From JANNBN01 sp031430595 (GTDB lineage: Bacteria; Actinomycetota; Acidimicrobiia; Acidimicrobiales; JANYDT01), in NCBI GenBank assembly GCA_031430595.1, contig JANPBU010000024.1, positions 56,109 through 120,108 on the forward strand: a DNA stretch of 64,000 nucleotides, read 5' to 3'. Shown here one piece after another: positions 25,790-33,691 of this stretch; the stretch's first letter is position 1, and each line of letters starts with the position of its first letter. A program made the translations under genes and the position numbers. The notes below the pieces were generated by a model that saw nothing but the letters and a program-made list of their open reading frames with translations, was not told the DNA's origin and did not search any database.

Positions 25790-26596
25790 ATGCTGTTAGG
25801 CGCTGCCGTAGATATCCCGAGTCTCACCCCGTCCCAGTTTTCTTTGGTCTACAACCTGTTTTCGTTAGTATTCGCAGCAATGGCCTTCACGGCGTTGTTT
25901 CTGTTGGTGTCGCGCAGCTCGGTGCTGCCCGCCTACCGTTTCGCCGTCACCACATCGGCGATGGTCTGTGCGATCGCGGCGTACCACTACCTGCGAATTT
26001 TTGACAACTTCCGTGAGGCGTACCCGGCCGGAGCAACAACGTCGGCCAACCACGTGTTGTCGAACATTCGATTTAACGAGGGTTACCGTTACGTTGACTG
26101 GCTACTCACTGTTCCATTGCTGCTGGTCGAGACTATTGCTGTGTTGGCACTGGCCAAGTCAGTGCAAAAGAAGCTGATGTTTAAACTCGTTCCGGCTGCG
26201 TTCGCCATGATTATCCTCGGATACCCCGGTGAAGTAGCGAATGAAAACGGTCCACGAATCATTTGGGGGGCCCTCTCGGCCATTCCGTTCGTGTACATAC
26301 TGTTCGTGTTGTTCAAGGAACTCACCGACTCACTCGACCGACAACCCGATGAGGTTAAGCACACCATCTCAATGTTGCGCCTCTCGATCCTCGGGCTGTG
26401 GGGCGTGTATCCAATCGCCTACCTTTTCCCTGTATTGGGTGGAGACTTCTTTGGCGGGGCGGGTGGCTTCGTGTTGCGTCAAAGCGGCTACTCGATCGCC
26501 GATATTCTTGCCAAGGCAGCGTTCGGTCTGGCGATTTTCAAGATTGCCCGGGTGAAAAGCGCCCACGACGATCCAACGTTCGCTCCAACCCACTGA
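25790..26596 (+). CDS. Microbial rhodopsin, green-type proton pump, xanthorhodopsin/actinorhodopsin group
   Basis: A 268-residue, seven-helix retinal protein. Helix C has R100-Y-V-D103-W-L-L-T107...E114, the Asp-Thr-Glu triad of outward proton pumps. Leu111 at the tuning position predicts green absorption. His66 in helix B matches the His that pairs with the proton acceptor. The retinal Schiff-base lysine is K242 (ADILAKAAFG). Trp159-Gly160 in helix E corresponds to the small residue that opens the side cleft for a carotenoid antenna in xanthorhodopsin. No retinal or carotenoid genes are nearby, so the chromophore must be made elsewhere or taken up. It drives light-dependent proton export. 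A strong terminator follows. Confidence 0.95.
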   Translation: MLLGAAVDIPSLTPSQFSLVYNLFSLVFAAMAFTALFLLVSRSSVLPAYRFAVTTSAMVCAIAAYHYLRIFDNFREAYPAGATTSANHVLSNIRFNEGYRYVDWLLTVPLLLVETIAVLALAKSVQKKLMFKLVPAAFAMIILGYPGEVANENGPRIIWGALSAIPFVYILFVLFKELTDSLDRQPDEVKHTISMLRLSILGLWGVYPIAYLFPVLGGDFFGGAGGFVLRQSGYSIADILAKAAFGLAIFKIARVKSAHDDPTFAPTH

Positions 26597-26610
26597 GTTA
26601 ACCCTTCAGC

Positions 26611-26645
26611 AGCCGGCTCCCACAAGTTGTGGGTGCCGGCTTTTT
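26611..26645 (+). terminator. Rho-independent terminator after the rhodopsin gene
   Basis: AGCCGGC and CCCACAA pair with TTGTGGG and GCCGGCT, followed by five T's. It ends the rhodopsin transcript and, on the other strand, faces the convergent GNAT-AAA+ gene. Confidence 0.85.
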
Positions 26646-26667
26646 GCTGTCAAAAAAGTACCGATCC

Positions 26668-27954
26668 TTAGAGGCGTTGGTGACTGTTGGCTTGCTCGTC
26701 AAACGCGGCTAAGTCTTCATCACTCAGTGATCGCCTAGTAATCGAAATTGCCGCCAGAAAGTCGTCAGTTTCGAGCTGAACAGGTGTTTGCAGATCCGTC
26801 GTTCGATTGAAGCCCGAAAACGAAGCACGTTCGGCGGCGAGGAAGAGATCGGCGGGTGTAAAGCCGCGGGTGACTCTCGCAAGCTCTTCTATATCGATGT
26901 TGCCTGCCAATGTTCGAGCGACCACGCTCGTCCACATTGCTACGCGTGCTTGGCTATCTGGCGGGCCAATGGGAACTACCAAGTCGAATCGACCGGGCCG
27001 GATGATGGCAGGATCAATACGATCGATGAAGTTGGTCGCACACACGAGTAGTCGACCTGGCTGAGATCGAAACGGGGGAATGGCTTTAAGTAACTCGTTA
27101 ACTACAGCCTGCGATCCGGGTTGTGCTTGTCGGTTGGCACTTATCTCGTCGAACTCATCAATGAAAGCCACCACATGATCGAGTTGGCTCAGTTCGCTAA
27201 GAGCTCGACCCAATTCGGTAGCAAGCCCATTGCTAGTACTAGCCAGTTTTGACGAGAGTAATTCCACAAACGGCCAACCAAGTCGACCGGCGACAGCCCT
27301 CGCAAAGCTTGTCTTACCGGTTCCGGGCGGCCCGAACAACATGACCGTCGAAGGAACCTGCAGCCCGAAAACGCGAGCTAAATCGACCTGCTGAATTGGT
27401 CGAACGATCCGCTCTTCGATGAGCCCCTTGACTTCAGTCATTCCAGCAATCAAACTCCATGACATCTCATCAATAAGTTCGCCGCCCCAGGCTTCGAGAA
27501 TGCCAACAGCGCTCGGTGTTAAAGGCTCGTCTTTGCTGTAGAGGGTTAAACCCTTCGTTGCTTTGAAACCCCTATTGACCAGCGCTTCTTCCCCTACCTG
27601 CCCAGCCCCTAACAGCGCATCGATTCTACGTACACCTACATGAAGCAACCGATCTTCAACCGCTCGCAGCAGTTCGGACCCAATGCCCCGTCCGCGCCAT
27701 TGCGGGTCAATTCTCATTGCCGTAATCGTCGCTTGATCGCCGCGAGTACTAGCGACAATGAAACCGACGATCGCTTCATTCACCATGGCGACCATCGCAG
27801 GTTCTAGTGACCGTAACGACATAACGAGGTCTACGAGGTTGAGCGGAGTCGAATCGACTAGGTGGCGCGTGTCTTCGTAGAGCTGGACGACGCGCTCGGT
27901 ATCGCCGTCATGAAAGTCTCTCACGCTCCACGGGTTGGCCCGATTCCCGGTCAT
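26668..27954 (-). CDS. GNAT acetyltransferase fused to an AAA+ ATPase
   Basis: A 428-residue protein with two distinct domains. Residues 8-140 form a GNAT N-acetyltransferase with the acetyl-CoA pyrophosphate loop RIDPQWRGRGIGSELL (81-96). Residues 160-410 form an AAA+ ATPase of the FtsH/Cdc48/Vps4 group: Walker A GPPGTGKT (208-215), Walker B FIDEFDE (264-270), sensor 1 ATN (306-308) and RPGRFD (319-324) with the arginine finger. There is no protease domain or membrane segment. The AAA part could remodel or unfold proteins that the GNAT part modifies, but no function is known to me. It stands alone between terminated genes. Confidence 0.88.
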   Translation of the reverse strand: MTGNRANPWSVRDFHDGDTERVVQLYEDTRHLVDSTPLNLVDLVMSLRSLEPAMVAMVNEAIVGFIVASTRGDQATITAMRIDPQWRGRGIGSELLRAVEDRLLHVGVRRIDALLGAGQVGEEALVNRGFKATKGLTLYSKDEPLTPSAVGILEAWGGELIDEMSWSLIAGMTEVKGLIEERIVRPIQQVDLARVFGLQVPSTVMLFGPPGTGKTSFARAVAGRLGWPFVELLSSKLASTSNGLATELGRALSELSQLDHVVAFIDEFDEISANRQAQPGSQAVVNELLKAIPPFRSQPGRLLVCATNFIDRIDPAIIRPGRFDLVVPIGPPDSQARVAMWTSVVARTLAGNIDIEELARVTRGFTPADLFLAAERASFSGFNRTTDLQTPVQLETDDFLAAISITRRSLSDEDLAAFDEQANSHQRL

Positions 27955-28087
27955 TCTGATGATCGATTCATGTAGGAGGGTCTACAGCCGATTTGAGGTG
28001 AAACGGTAGTCAGCGCAAAGTTGCGTTGCCCGACGGGCAGTCTGGGAGTTTTGGAACTTTGTGGCCGTATCGAGTTGTCTAAAGAAT

Positions 28088-28633
28088 ATGAATCTTTTGC
28101 AGAAGCATGGCTCAATCATCTTGGCGGTGACGTTTGCATCGTTCGGGCTGGCGAGTGGTCCGCCCCTGCTCACGGCGACAGCGGTTGCAGCATCGAGCAA
28201 AACTGCTTCGGCCGATCGCCAGGTAGCTGTCATTCGACAACAGGTGGTTGCCATCAATAGCGCTGTTTCGAAAATGTCGAGGACCACAATCGATGTAGAC
28301 AACGTCTCGTTGGAGGGAACATCGGCGACGTATTACCGAACCGGAAAGGCAATTCGCAAAATCTCGGCAACCGTGTTTGGCGAAACGTACCAAGATAAAA
28401 TTGACCTGTACTACCTAAACGGTCGACTTATTTTTGTACTGGACAAACACTCGACGTACGAAGCCGGGCTTGGTAGCCCGGTGGATCAGGTGACCGATTA
28501 CCGGCTGTACTTTTTGAATGGAAAACCAGCGCTGGTACTCGACGGAACCAAGCAGGCAACCGCTGAAGTGAGTGCAGAGTTAGCAACCTCAATGACCGAT
28601 GTTTCTGTCACGCTTCTTGAGGCGGTTGCCTAG
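28088..28633 (+). CDS. Secreted protein of unknown function
   Basis: About 181 residues from the ATG at 28088; a GTG at 28061 is also possible. A Sec signal peptide runs to TAVAA around residue 35. The mature part has repeated beta-strand patterns (YYLNGRLIFVLD, YFLNGKPALVLD) that look like a small repeat fold, each pairing a 'NG' turn with a hydrophobic strand. I do not recognise the family. The end overlaps the convergent MFS gene by 26 bases. Confidence 0.6.
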   Translation: MNLLQKHGSIILAVTFASFGLASGPPLLTATAVAASSKTASADRQVAVIRQQVVAINSAVSKMSRTTIDVDNVSLEGTSATYYRTGKAIRKISATVFGETYQDKIDLYYLNGRLIFVLDKHSTYEAGLGSPVDQVTDYRLYFLNGKPALVLDGTKQATAEVSAELATSMTDVSVTLLEAVA

Positions 28634-29846
28634 CTTCTATTCGTGGAACGATGAAGAATGCGACCGCTAGGGGCACAGCGAAGAGCATGAACGGAAGTCG
28701 TAAGTCGACTAACGATGCGAGCGTGTACACAGCTATCGACAACAAGCCGAAAAGAGACTGCAACCCCTGTGAGAGACCAAAGATCTCGCCACGAACCGTC
28801 TCATCTGCTTCAACTCCGATCATGCCTTCAAGCAGCCCGGGTGCGAGCGAGATAGTCAACATGTCAACAGTGAGCGTTGCATAGAGAAACCACAGCCGAT
28901 CACCCGCTGCTGCGTACAGAAACATCACACCGATGCCGCACAGAAACATGACTCGCAAGGTGGGTACAGGTTTCAGTCGCTCGGCCAGCTTCGCAAAGAA
29001 GATGGTATTCGATACGATGCCAAGAGCGGCAAAGTACAAAAACAAGAGCGAGATGGCTCGCGAGTCCAGTTGCAACGGGCCTTCGGCAACGTAAATGGCG
29101 AAGTATGTGTAATAGCCGGTACAACTTGCGAAGAGGGCCATGATGCCGAGTAGGGCAGCGAGGTGCGGAGTAGTCGCTTGCATTTCCTTGAGTCGGTGAA
29201 CCATGGCCTTTGGTGAAATATCTCGAATCACCTGGCGTGCTGCACTGCCAGGAAGGTCGGTTTCGATGTCGGCAGTGGGCGCAAGCTTCTTGGTTTCAGC
29301 AACCGTAAATGACAGGCCGATGTTTATAAGTGCGAAGACCATTCCGGCCGCTACCAAACTTCGAACTTCACTCCAATTCTGTATCTTGGCTAGCCAAAGA
29401 ATCCCGGTGGCAACCGCTGGCCCAAGGAGGTAGCCAAGGTACGAAATCGAAGCTGAAAGCCCGACGTTTCGTTGCACGTCTTCTTCGGGCGACAGGTCAA
29501 CTATCGAGCTCTTCACGACGGCATTCAATCCGTTTGTTGTTCCGTCAAGAGCACGGTTTCCGAGAAAAGGTAGATACCGGACAGGCAGCAGCAAAATCAT
29601 CGAGAGGAACGTTCCAATAGCCGCGACACGAAAAATGGGTCGACGACCGCGACGATCGGAAAGAGCCCCGAGCGCTGGTGCGGCAAGGAATTGGGTGAAC
29701 GAAAACAGAAACATCGCAATGCCAAACCACAGTTGCGGTCGTTGCAAACGGTCTGTGTACTGGGGAAACACAGGAAGTAACAGGCTGGCAACTACTTCAT
29801 CAATGATCAAAATAGCAAAAATGGATGGGAGGGCAAATCGACGCAT
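28608..29846 (-). CDS. MFS efflux transporter
   Basis: A 412-residue major facilitator protein with twelve predicted helices. Motif A between helices 2 and 3 is GALSDRRGRRPIF, and LDGTTNGLNAVVKSSIVDLSP lies in the region of helices 4 and 5. The overall pattern is that of the TetA/drug-proton antiporter group. The substrate cannot be told from sequence. The gene is divergent from the QueF-like gene and convergent with the secreted-protein gene. Confidence 0.85.
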   Translation of the reverse strand: MRRFALPSIFAILIIDEVVASLLLPVFPQYTDRLQRPQLWFGIAMFLFSFTQFLAAPALGALSDRRGRRPIFRVAAIGTFLSMILLLPVRYLPFLGNRALDGTTNGLNAVVKSSIVDLSPEEDVQRNVGLSASISYLGYLLGPAVATGILWLAKIQNWSEVRSLVAAGMVFALINIGLSFTVAETKKLAPTADIETDLPGSAARQVIRDISPKAMVHRLKEMQATTPHLAALLGIMALFASCTGYYTYFAIYVAEGPLQLDSRAISLLFLYFAALGIVSNTIFFAKLAERLKPVPTLRVMFLCGIGVMFLYAAAGDRLWFLYATLTVDMLTISLAPGLLEGMIGVEADETVRGEIFGLSQGLQSLFGLLSIAVYTLASLVDLRLPFMLFAVPLAVAFFIVPRIEARQPPQEA

Positions 29847-29927
29847 AGGAATACAGTTCTCAAACTGTTGAACAAATCGTAGCTGTCACCCTTGTTGATG
29901 ATTGTTCAGGCATGTAAGAATCCAGTC

Positions 29928-30338
29928 ATGAATTCGGTTTCAGTAGAAACAGCCCCTCAGGTCGTGCTCGATCTCACGATGCTCGGCCAGCAGGTGACGG
30001 CCCCGGCCGAGCACGTGGAATGCTTTCCGGCCCCGGCCGGGCTTACGCTTGCTCGGGCCACTACCGACGAACTTATGTCGTATTGCCCGGTCGCGCTCCA
30101 GCCCGACATCTCGACGTTGGTCATCGAATACGAACCCGACCAGTTCGTTATTGAGTCAAAAAGTCTCAAAATGTACCTGTGGAAATTTAAGGACCGCGAA
30201 GTGTTCGCCGAGGCGTTGGCGGTGGAAATTGCTGATGAGGTCATGAACACCTGCAGACCAAGATCGGTACGCGTACATCTCACTCAACGTCCCCGAGGCG
30301 GAATCACTATCGAGGCCATCGCTGAACGTAAGCGTTGA
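29928..30338 (+). CDS. queF: QueF-like protein (preQ0 reductase family)
   Basis: A 136-residue protein of the T-fold QueF family, which reduces 7-cyano-7-deazaguanine to the aminomethyl form in queuosine synthesis. The nucleophile Cys and general-acid Asp are spaced as in QueF (CPVALQPD). The NADPH-binding motif ESKSLKMYLW is present. The substrate-site FHE of bacterial QueF is FAE here, so Glu remains but His is replaced by Ala. The N-terminal part is atypical. The ATG at 29928 was preferred to one at 29892 because conservation begins after it. No other queuosine genes are in the window. Confidence 0.8.
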   Translation: MNSVSVETAPQVVLDLTMLGQQVTAPAEHVECFPAPAGLTLARATTDELMSYCPVALQPDISTLVIEYEPDQFVIESKSLKMYLWKFKDREVFAEALAVEIADEVMNTCRPRSVRVHLTQRPRGGITIEAIAERKR

Positions 30339-30339
30339 C

Positions 30340-31512
30340 GTGTCGGTGATCGGAAAAATCAGTGGCGAGGTGGCGACGCGTTTCTCGCCACTTCACTCGG
30401 CGCTTGTTGAACAAGGGGCGCATTTTGATGTCTCACTTGGCTGGCCGTATGTCCTCTGGTTCGGTGACGTTGCCGAAGCAGAAGGCGTACGAGCGGAACA
30501 CCAAGCAACTCGAAACTCGGTTGGTATATTCGATGTAAGCCTACTTACGAAGGTTTTGGTCGAGGGCTCTGATGCTTGCGCTCTGCTCGATCATCGCTCT
30601 ACGGCGATCATCGATGTTCCGGTCGGAAGCGTTGTCTACACACCATGGTGCGATGAAGCCGGCGTGGTCGGTATCGATCTCAGTATTACCCGCATCGGCG
30701 ATGATCGGTTCTTGCTCGTGGCGACCGAAATGCTTCATGACGATTTGTTGGCAGAACTCAATGAGCTTGCGACCAATACGAACGTGGTTGTCACTGACCA
30801 AACAGCCGCCTTTGCCCTGCTGAGTGTTCAGGGTGCAAACTCGAAAGCTTTGCTTGAACAGCTAACCGAAACCCCACTTTCGATTGAATCATTCAGCCTC
30901 TACACGTCGCAGTACATCGAACTCGGTGGCATCGAGGTGCTCGCCGTACGCATGACGTTCACCGGTGATTGTGGATGGGAATTGCATGTCCCGGCTGCAA
31001 AGGCAGAGGCTGTGTACAAGATGTTGTTTGATCACGGTGTTGATCTGGGTGCGAGAGCTTGCGGCATCACTGCTATGCATACCTGCGGCGCTGAAAAAGG
31101 GTTTCTCGATATGGCAGAGCATGTCGCTCAGCCGCTGAATGCATTCGAAGCCAACTTTGCTTTCGCCATCGATTTTTCGCCAAACCGTGAGTATCCGGGC
31201 CGCGTTGCGCTTGAACAAATCTACGATTCGCCACTGCTTCGACGAATGGTTCTGGTGAAGTCTGCCGAGCAACTCAAGCCTGGGGCCGCGGTGAGTCGTG
31301 ACACTGTCGATGTTGGTTCGGTTACTTGGGCGGCCTACGGTCACACCCTCGAGAGTTGGGTCGGGTTTGCATTTATCGATGCAACCTTTTCCATCAACGA
31401 ATCCTCGTGTGAATCGGGAACGTGGTCGGTCGAGGTGAACGGGCACCAGCAACCATTGAGCGTCGGCCTTGCTGCTTGGCATGACCCGCATGACATCACA
31501 ATGCTGATTTAG
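30340..31512 (+). CDS. GcvT-family folate-dependent aminomethyltransferase-like protein
   Basis: A 390-residue protein of the GcvT fold. It has HFDVSLGWPYVLWFGD and EHQATRNSVGIFDVSLLTKV at the start, resembling the folate domain of dimethylglycine/sarcosine dehydrogenases, then FTGDCGWELHVP and GARACGITAMHTCGAEKGF (the 'AxxxLRxExGF' region, degraded). The C-terminal barrel is present. It may transfer a one-carbon unit to tetrahydrofolate from a methylated amine, but no partner dehydrogenase is nearby. The GTG start comes two bases after the QueF-like stop, so the two are probably co-transcribed. Confidence 0.75.
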   Translation: MSVIGKISGEVATRFSPLHSALVEQGAHFDVSLGWPYVLWFGDVAEAEGVRAEHQATRNSVGIFDVSLLTKVLVEGSDACALLDHRSTAIIDVPVGSVVYTPWCDEAGVVGIDLSITRIGDDRFLLVATEMLHDDLLAELNELATNTNVVVTDQTAAFALLSVQGANSKALLEQLTETPLSIESFSLYTSQYIELGGIEVLAVRMTFTGDCGWELHVPAAKAEAVYKMLFDHGVDLGARACGITAMHTCGAEKGFLDMAEHVAQPLNAFEANFAFAIDFSPNREYPGRVALEQIYDSPLLRRMVLVKSAEQLKPGAAVSRDTVDVGSVTWAAYGHTLESWVGFAFIDATFSINESSCESGTWSVEVNGHQQPLSVGLAAWHDPHDITMLI

Positions 31513-32840
31513 CGTCGCTTTGACAGCCCTACGATCAGCGCGCTGATCAACGGGGCACCTACCAACCAAACGAGGTAACTCGGTTTTGTAGTGAATTCCC
31601 AGCCTGTTGCAGTTGCAAGCGACCAAGCCATGTTTGTGGTCGAACGACTAAAGCCCGCAAATGTTGCCGTCATTGCCAAAGTAACCAGCGCGACGATGGC
31701 TGGGCTGCCGATCGGATGCTCTTTTCGCAATGCAACCAGCATGATGATGGCCGAAGCAATCGCTTCAAAAACAAAGATTCGAGAGGTGCTTACTCGGCCG
31801 ACAGGTTCGATAGGCAGAACACCGCGGGTAGGCCCAAGCAGCCACGCATGTAGGGCGGTCACGGCAAGCAAGGCACCCAAGACTTGCGCAACGATTAGTA
31901 CGACCGTCTCCGAAATCGCTATTCGTTTTGCGACAAACATTGCCAGCGTAACCCCGGGGTTGAAATACGTCTGTGAGCGTACGAGTACTGCGGCCAGAAA
32001 GAGTGTGGCTGGTGGCCCAACATAAAACAGGCCTATCCCGATGACGCCACCAACGGCACGAATACCAGCCAAACCCAGGAATAGGGATGCAAAGGCCCCT
32101 ACGAATTCGCCTGCACCCCTCGTGAACACGGATGGGCGTAACGATGGGGCAAATTGTGCGCCAAGGCCGACAACACAGCCGGCAACAAGGGGCGCAACCA
32201 AAAAGATCCACGTGGTCGAACCGAATCGGTCAAAAAGAGCGGGTCCGAGCGACCGAGCCGGATTCATCCCAAGCGTCGTGAAACGACCGATTGTGATTGC
32301 GCCGAAAACTCCAGCTGCACCAACGAGCATGGGGCGTAGTGGCCGAAGACTCTGTTCTGTTGCAAAATATGTGGCCACGAGTAAGAGAGTTGCCAAACAC
32401 TCAAAAAGAAAAGCCCGCGGTGAAGACACTCGTGCTGCATTCGCCAGTACCCGTCGGGTTGGTCCGCCGACCAAGACCGTCGCACAGATCGACGCGAGAA
32501 GCGAAGCGACGGTCTGCACGGCAAAATAAGCCCACATATCTTGCCATGAAAGCCGTTTTGCAATCGCGTAACTCAACGAGACTGCAGGATTGAAGTGACA
32601 GCTCACACCGCCAAAAATGGAGAGCGTCGCAAACAGGGCAAGCCCGAGCGCCGCGTATCGTCCAAAATCCGTTGCAACCGGATCGAAGAGGGCTCTACTT
32701 CGGGCGCCAACCACCACAAACACGGCCAACAAGAGCCCGAAGGTTCCTAGGAACTCAGCAGTAAGGCGTCGTTTCAAATCTTCTGCGCGTCCAGCAACCG
32801 CCTGGCTGCATGGGGCGATTGATTCAGCTGCAAAGGACAT
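31509..32840 (-). CDS. Double-length aquaporin-like (MIP) protein, second half degenerate
   Basis: About 443 residues, twice the length of a normal aquaporin, with roughly twelve helices. The first half is a complete MIP channel with both pore motifs (HFNPAVSL, NPA at 84-86; GMNPARSLGP, NPA at 193-195). The second half repeats the pattern in altered form: YFNPGVTLA (NPG, 294-296) and TTNMAWSLA (NMA, 403-405). The halves share other landmarks (AKRLSWQDMW and AKRIAISETV; GPTRRVL and GPTRGVL; FECLATLLLV and FEAIASAIIM). This points to a tandem duplication and fusion. The ATG at 32840 was chosen to avoid overlap with the upstream remnant. Substrate unknown. Confidence 0.82.
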   Translation of the reverse strand: MSFAAESIAPCSQAVAGRAEDLKRRLTAEFLGTFGLLLAVFVVVGARSRALFDPVATDFGRYAALGLALFATLSIFGGVSCHFNPAVSLSYAIAKRLSWQDMWAYFAVQTVASLLASICATVLVGGPTRRVLANAARVSSPRAFLFECLATLLLVATYFATEQSLRPLRPMLVGAAGVFGAITIGRFTTLGMNPARSLGPALFDRFGSTTWIFLVAPLVAGCVVGLGAQFAPSLRPSVFTRGAGEFVGAFASLFLGLAGIRAVGGVIGIGLFYVGPPATLFLAAVLVRSQTYFNPGVTLAMFVAKRIAISETVVLIVAQVLGALLAVTALHAWLLGPTRGVLPIEPVGRVSTSRIFVFEAIASAIIMLVALRKEHPIGSPAIVALVTLAMTATFAGFSRSTTNMAWSLATATGWEFTTKPSYLVWLVGAPLISALIVGLSKRR

Positions 32841-32898
32841 GTCGTTGAAGGTAAGCAACCTCAGACGAAAAAGAATGAGGGGAAACACTGAATTTTTT

Positions 32899-33207
32899 TC
32901 AGTCGAAGACGCCGGGATGTAGGAACTGGCGGTGCATGAACGCAACACGCTGTGAATGGGTCAACTCGGCTTCGTCGCAGACTTCGTCCCACGAGTCATC
33001 ATTAACCTGACGGCGAGGCCGCTCCCCAGCTGCAAGCAAGGCAAGGTCAGAAAGTTTCTGTCCGTTGTAGCGTTCGCGGACGTTGGGGTTCTCATCGAAC
33101 AAGGGCACCCCCACCAGCTTCGCGGCTTCGAGAACTGTTCCGATAGCTACGCCCGGATCGCCTCGTTCTACTTTGAAGAGTTTTATTGCATTTCTTGGGC
33201 TTCTGTT
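32899..33207 (-). pseudogene. Remnant of an XRE-family HTH regulator
   Basis: In frame from 33207 to the stop at 32899 the translation reads LFKVERGDPGVAIGTVLEAAKLVGVPLF and continues for about 60 residues. This is the second half of an XRE helix-turn-helix (recognition end 'RxERGDPGVxxGT') plus its tail. The first half is missing: a stop lies just upstream of 33207, and no HTH N-terminus is seen in the other frames. It is therefore a 5'-truncated gene, unless a short product is made from the GTG at 33114. Confidence 0.6.
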
Positions 33208-33325
33208 CAGTTACAGTTTACTCGCATCGTTCTTAGCTGGCAGTCCAGCGGAAGCGGGGTACTCTATAACCTGCGATCCTGTTTACCTGCGGGTGAGAGC
33301 GAAATTGATTACAAGGAGTTTTTCC

Positions 33326-33631
33326 ATGATTCGTCGTTTCTTTACGTTTGCTGCAGTTTCCGCCGTGGTCGGTGTGTCGGCCTTCGGCACTACTGCTTCC
33401 GCCCAGGAAGCAACCACGACCACAGTTGCAACAGAGGCAACCACTACCGCTCCTGCGGCAACTGAAACTACCGCTGCAGCCGAACCAGCGGCAACCCCAG
33501 CGGGCGGTGTCGCTGCCGGCGGCGGCTTCCTCTCTTCAGGCGGTGACTCGTCGTTGCTGCCTGGCCTTCTGGCAATCGGGGCAGTCGGAACCGCTTCCAC
33601 CATTTACGTGTCCCGCCGTCGCCGAGCGTAA
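33326..33631 (+). CDS. Small surface protein with Thr/Ala stalk and C-terminal anchor
   Basis: A 101-residue protein from the ATG at 33326, with AGGAG 8 bases upstream. A signal peptide ends at ASA (about residue 26). A Thr/Ala/Glu-rich stalk follows (to about 60), then a Gly-rich piece, a hydrophobic segment (LLPGLLAIGAVGTASTIYV) and a basic tail RRRRA. This is the layout of a sortase substrate, but the classic LPxTG is absent; LPG at the start of the hydrophobic part is the closest match. A sortase gene begins 60 bases downstream. Confidence 0.75.
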   Translation: MIRRFFTFAAVSAVVGVSAFGTTASAQEATTTTVATEATTTAPAATETTAAAEPAATPAGGVAAGGGFLSSGGDSSLLPGLLAIGAVGTASTIYVSRRRRA

Positions 33632-33691
33632 AGGTCTACAGCGAGTTAGGCGTCGGGGTGTCAGTCGGTATTTCGCGTACCGACCTACACC

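Noticed and set aside
25536..25799. 87-residue open frame before the rhodopsin gene
   Set aside because: It overlaps the rhodopsin start, has no domain, and its composition is unlike neighbouring genes.
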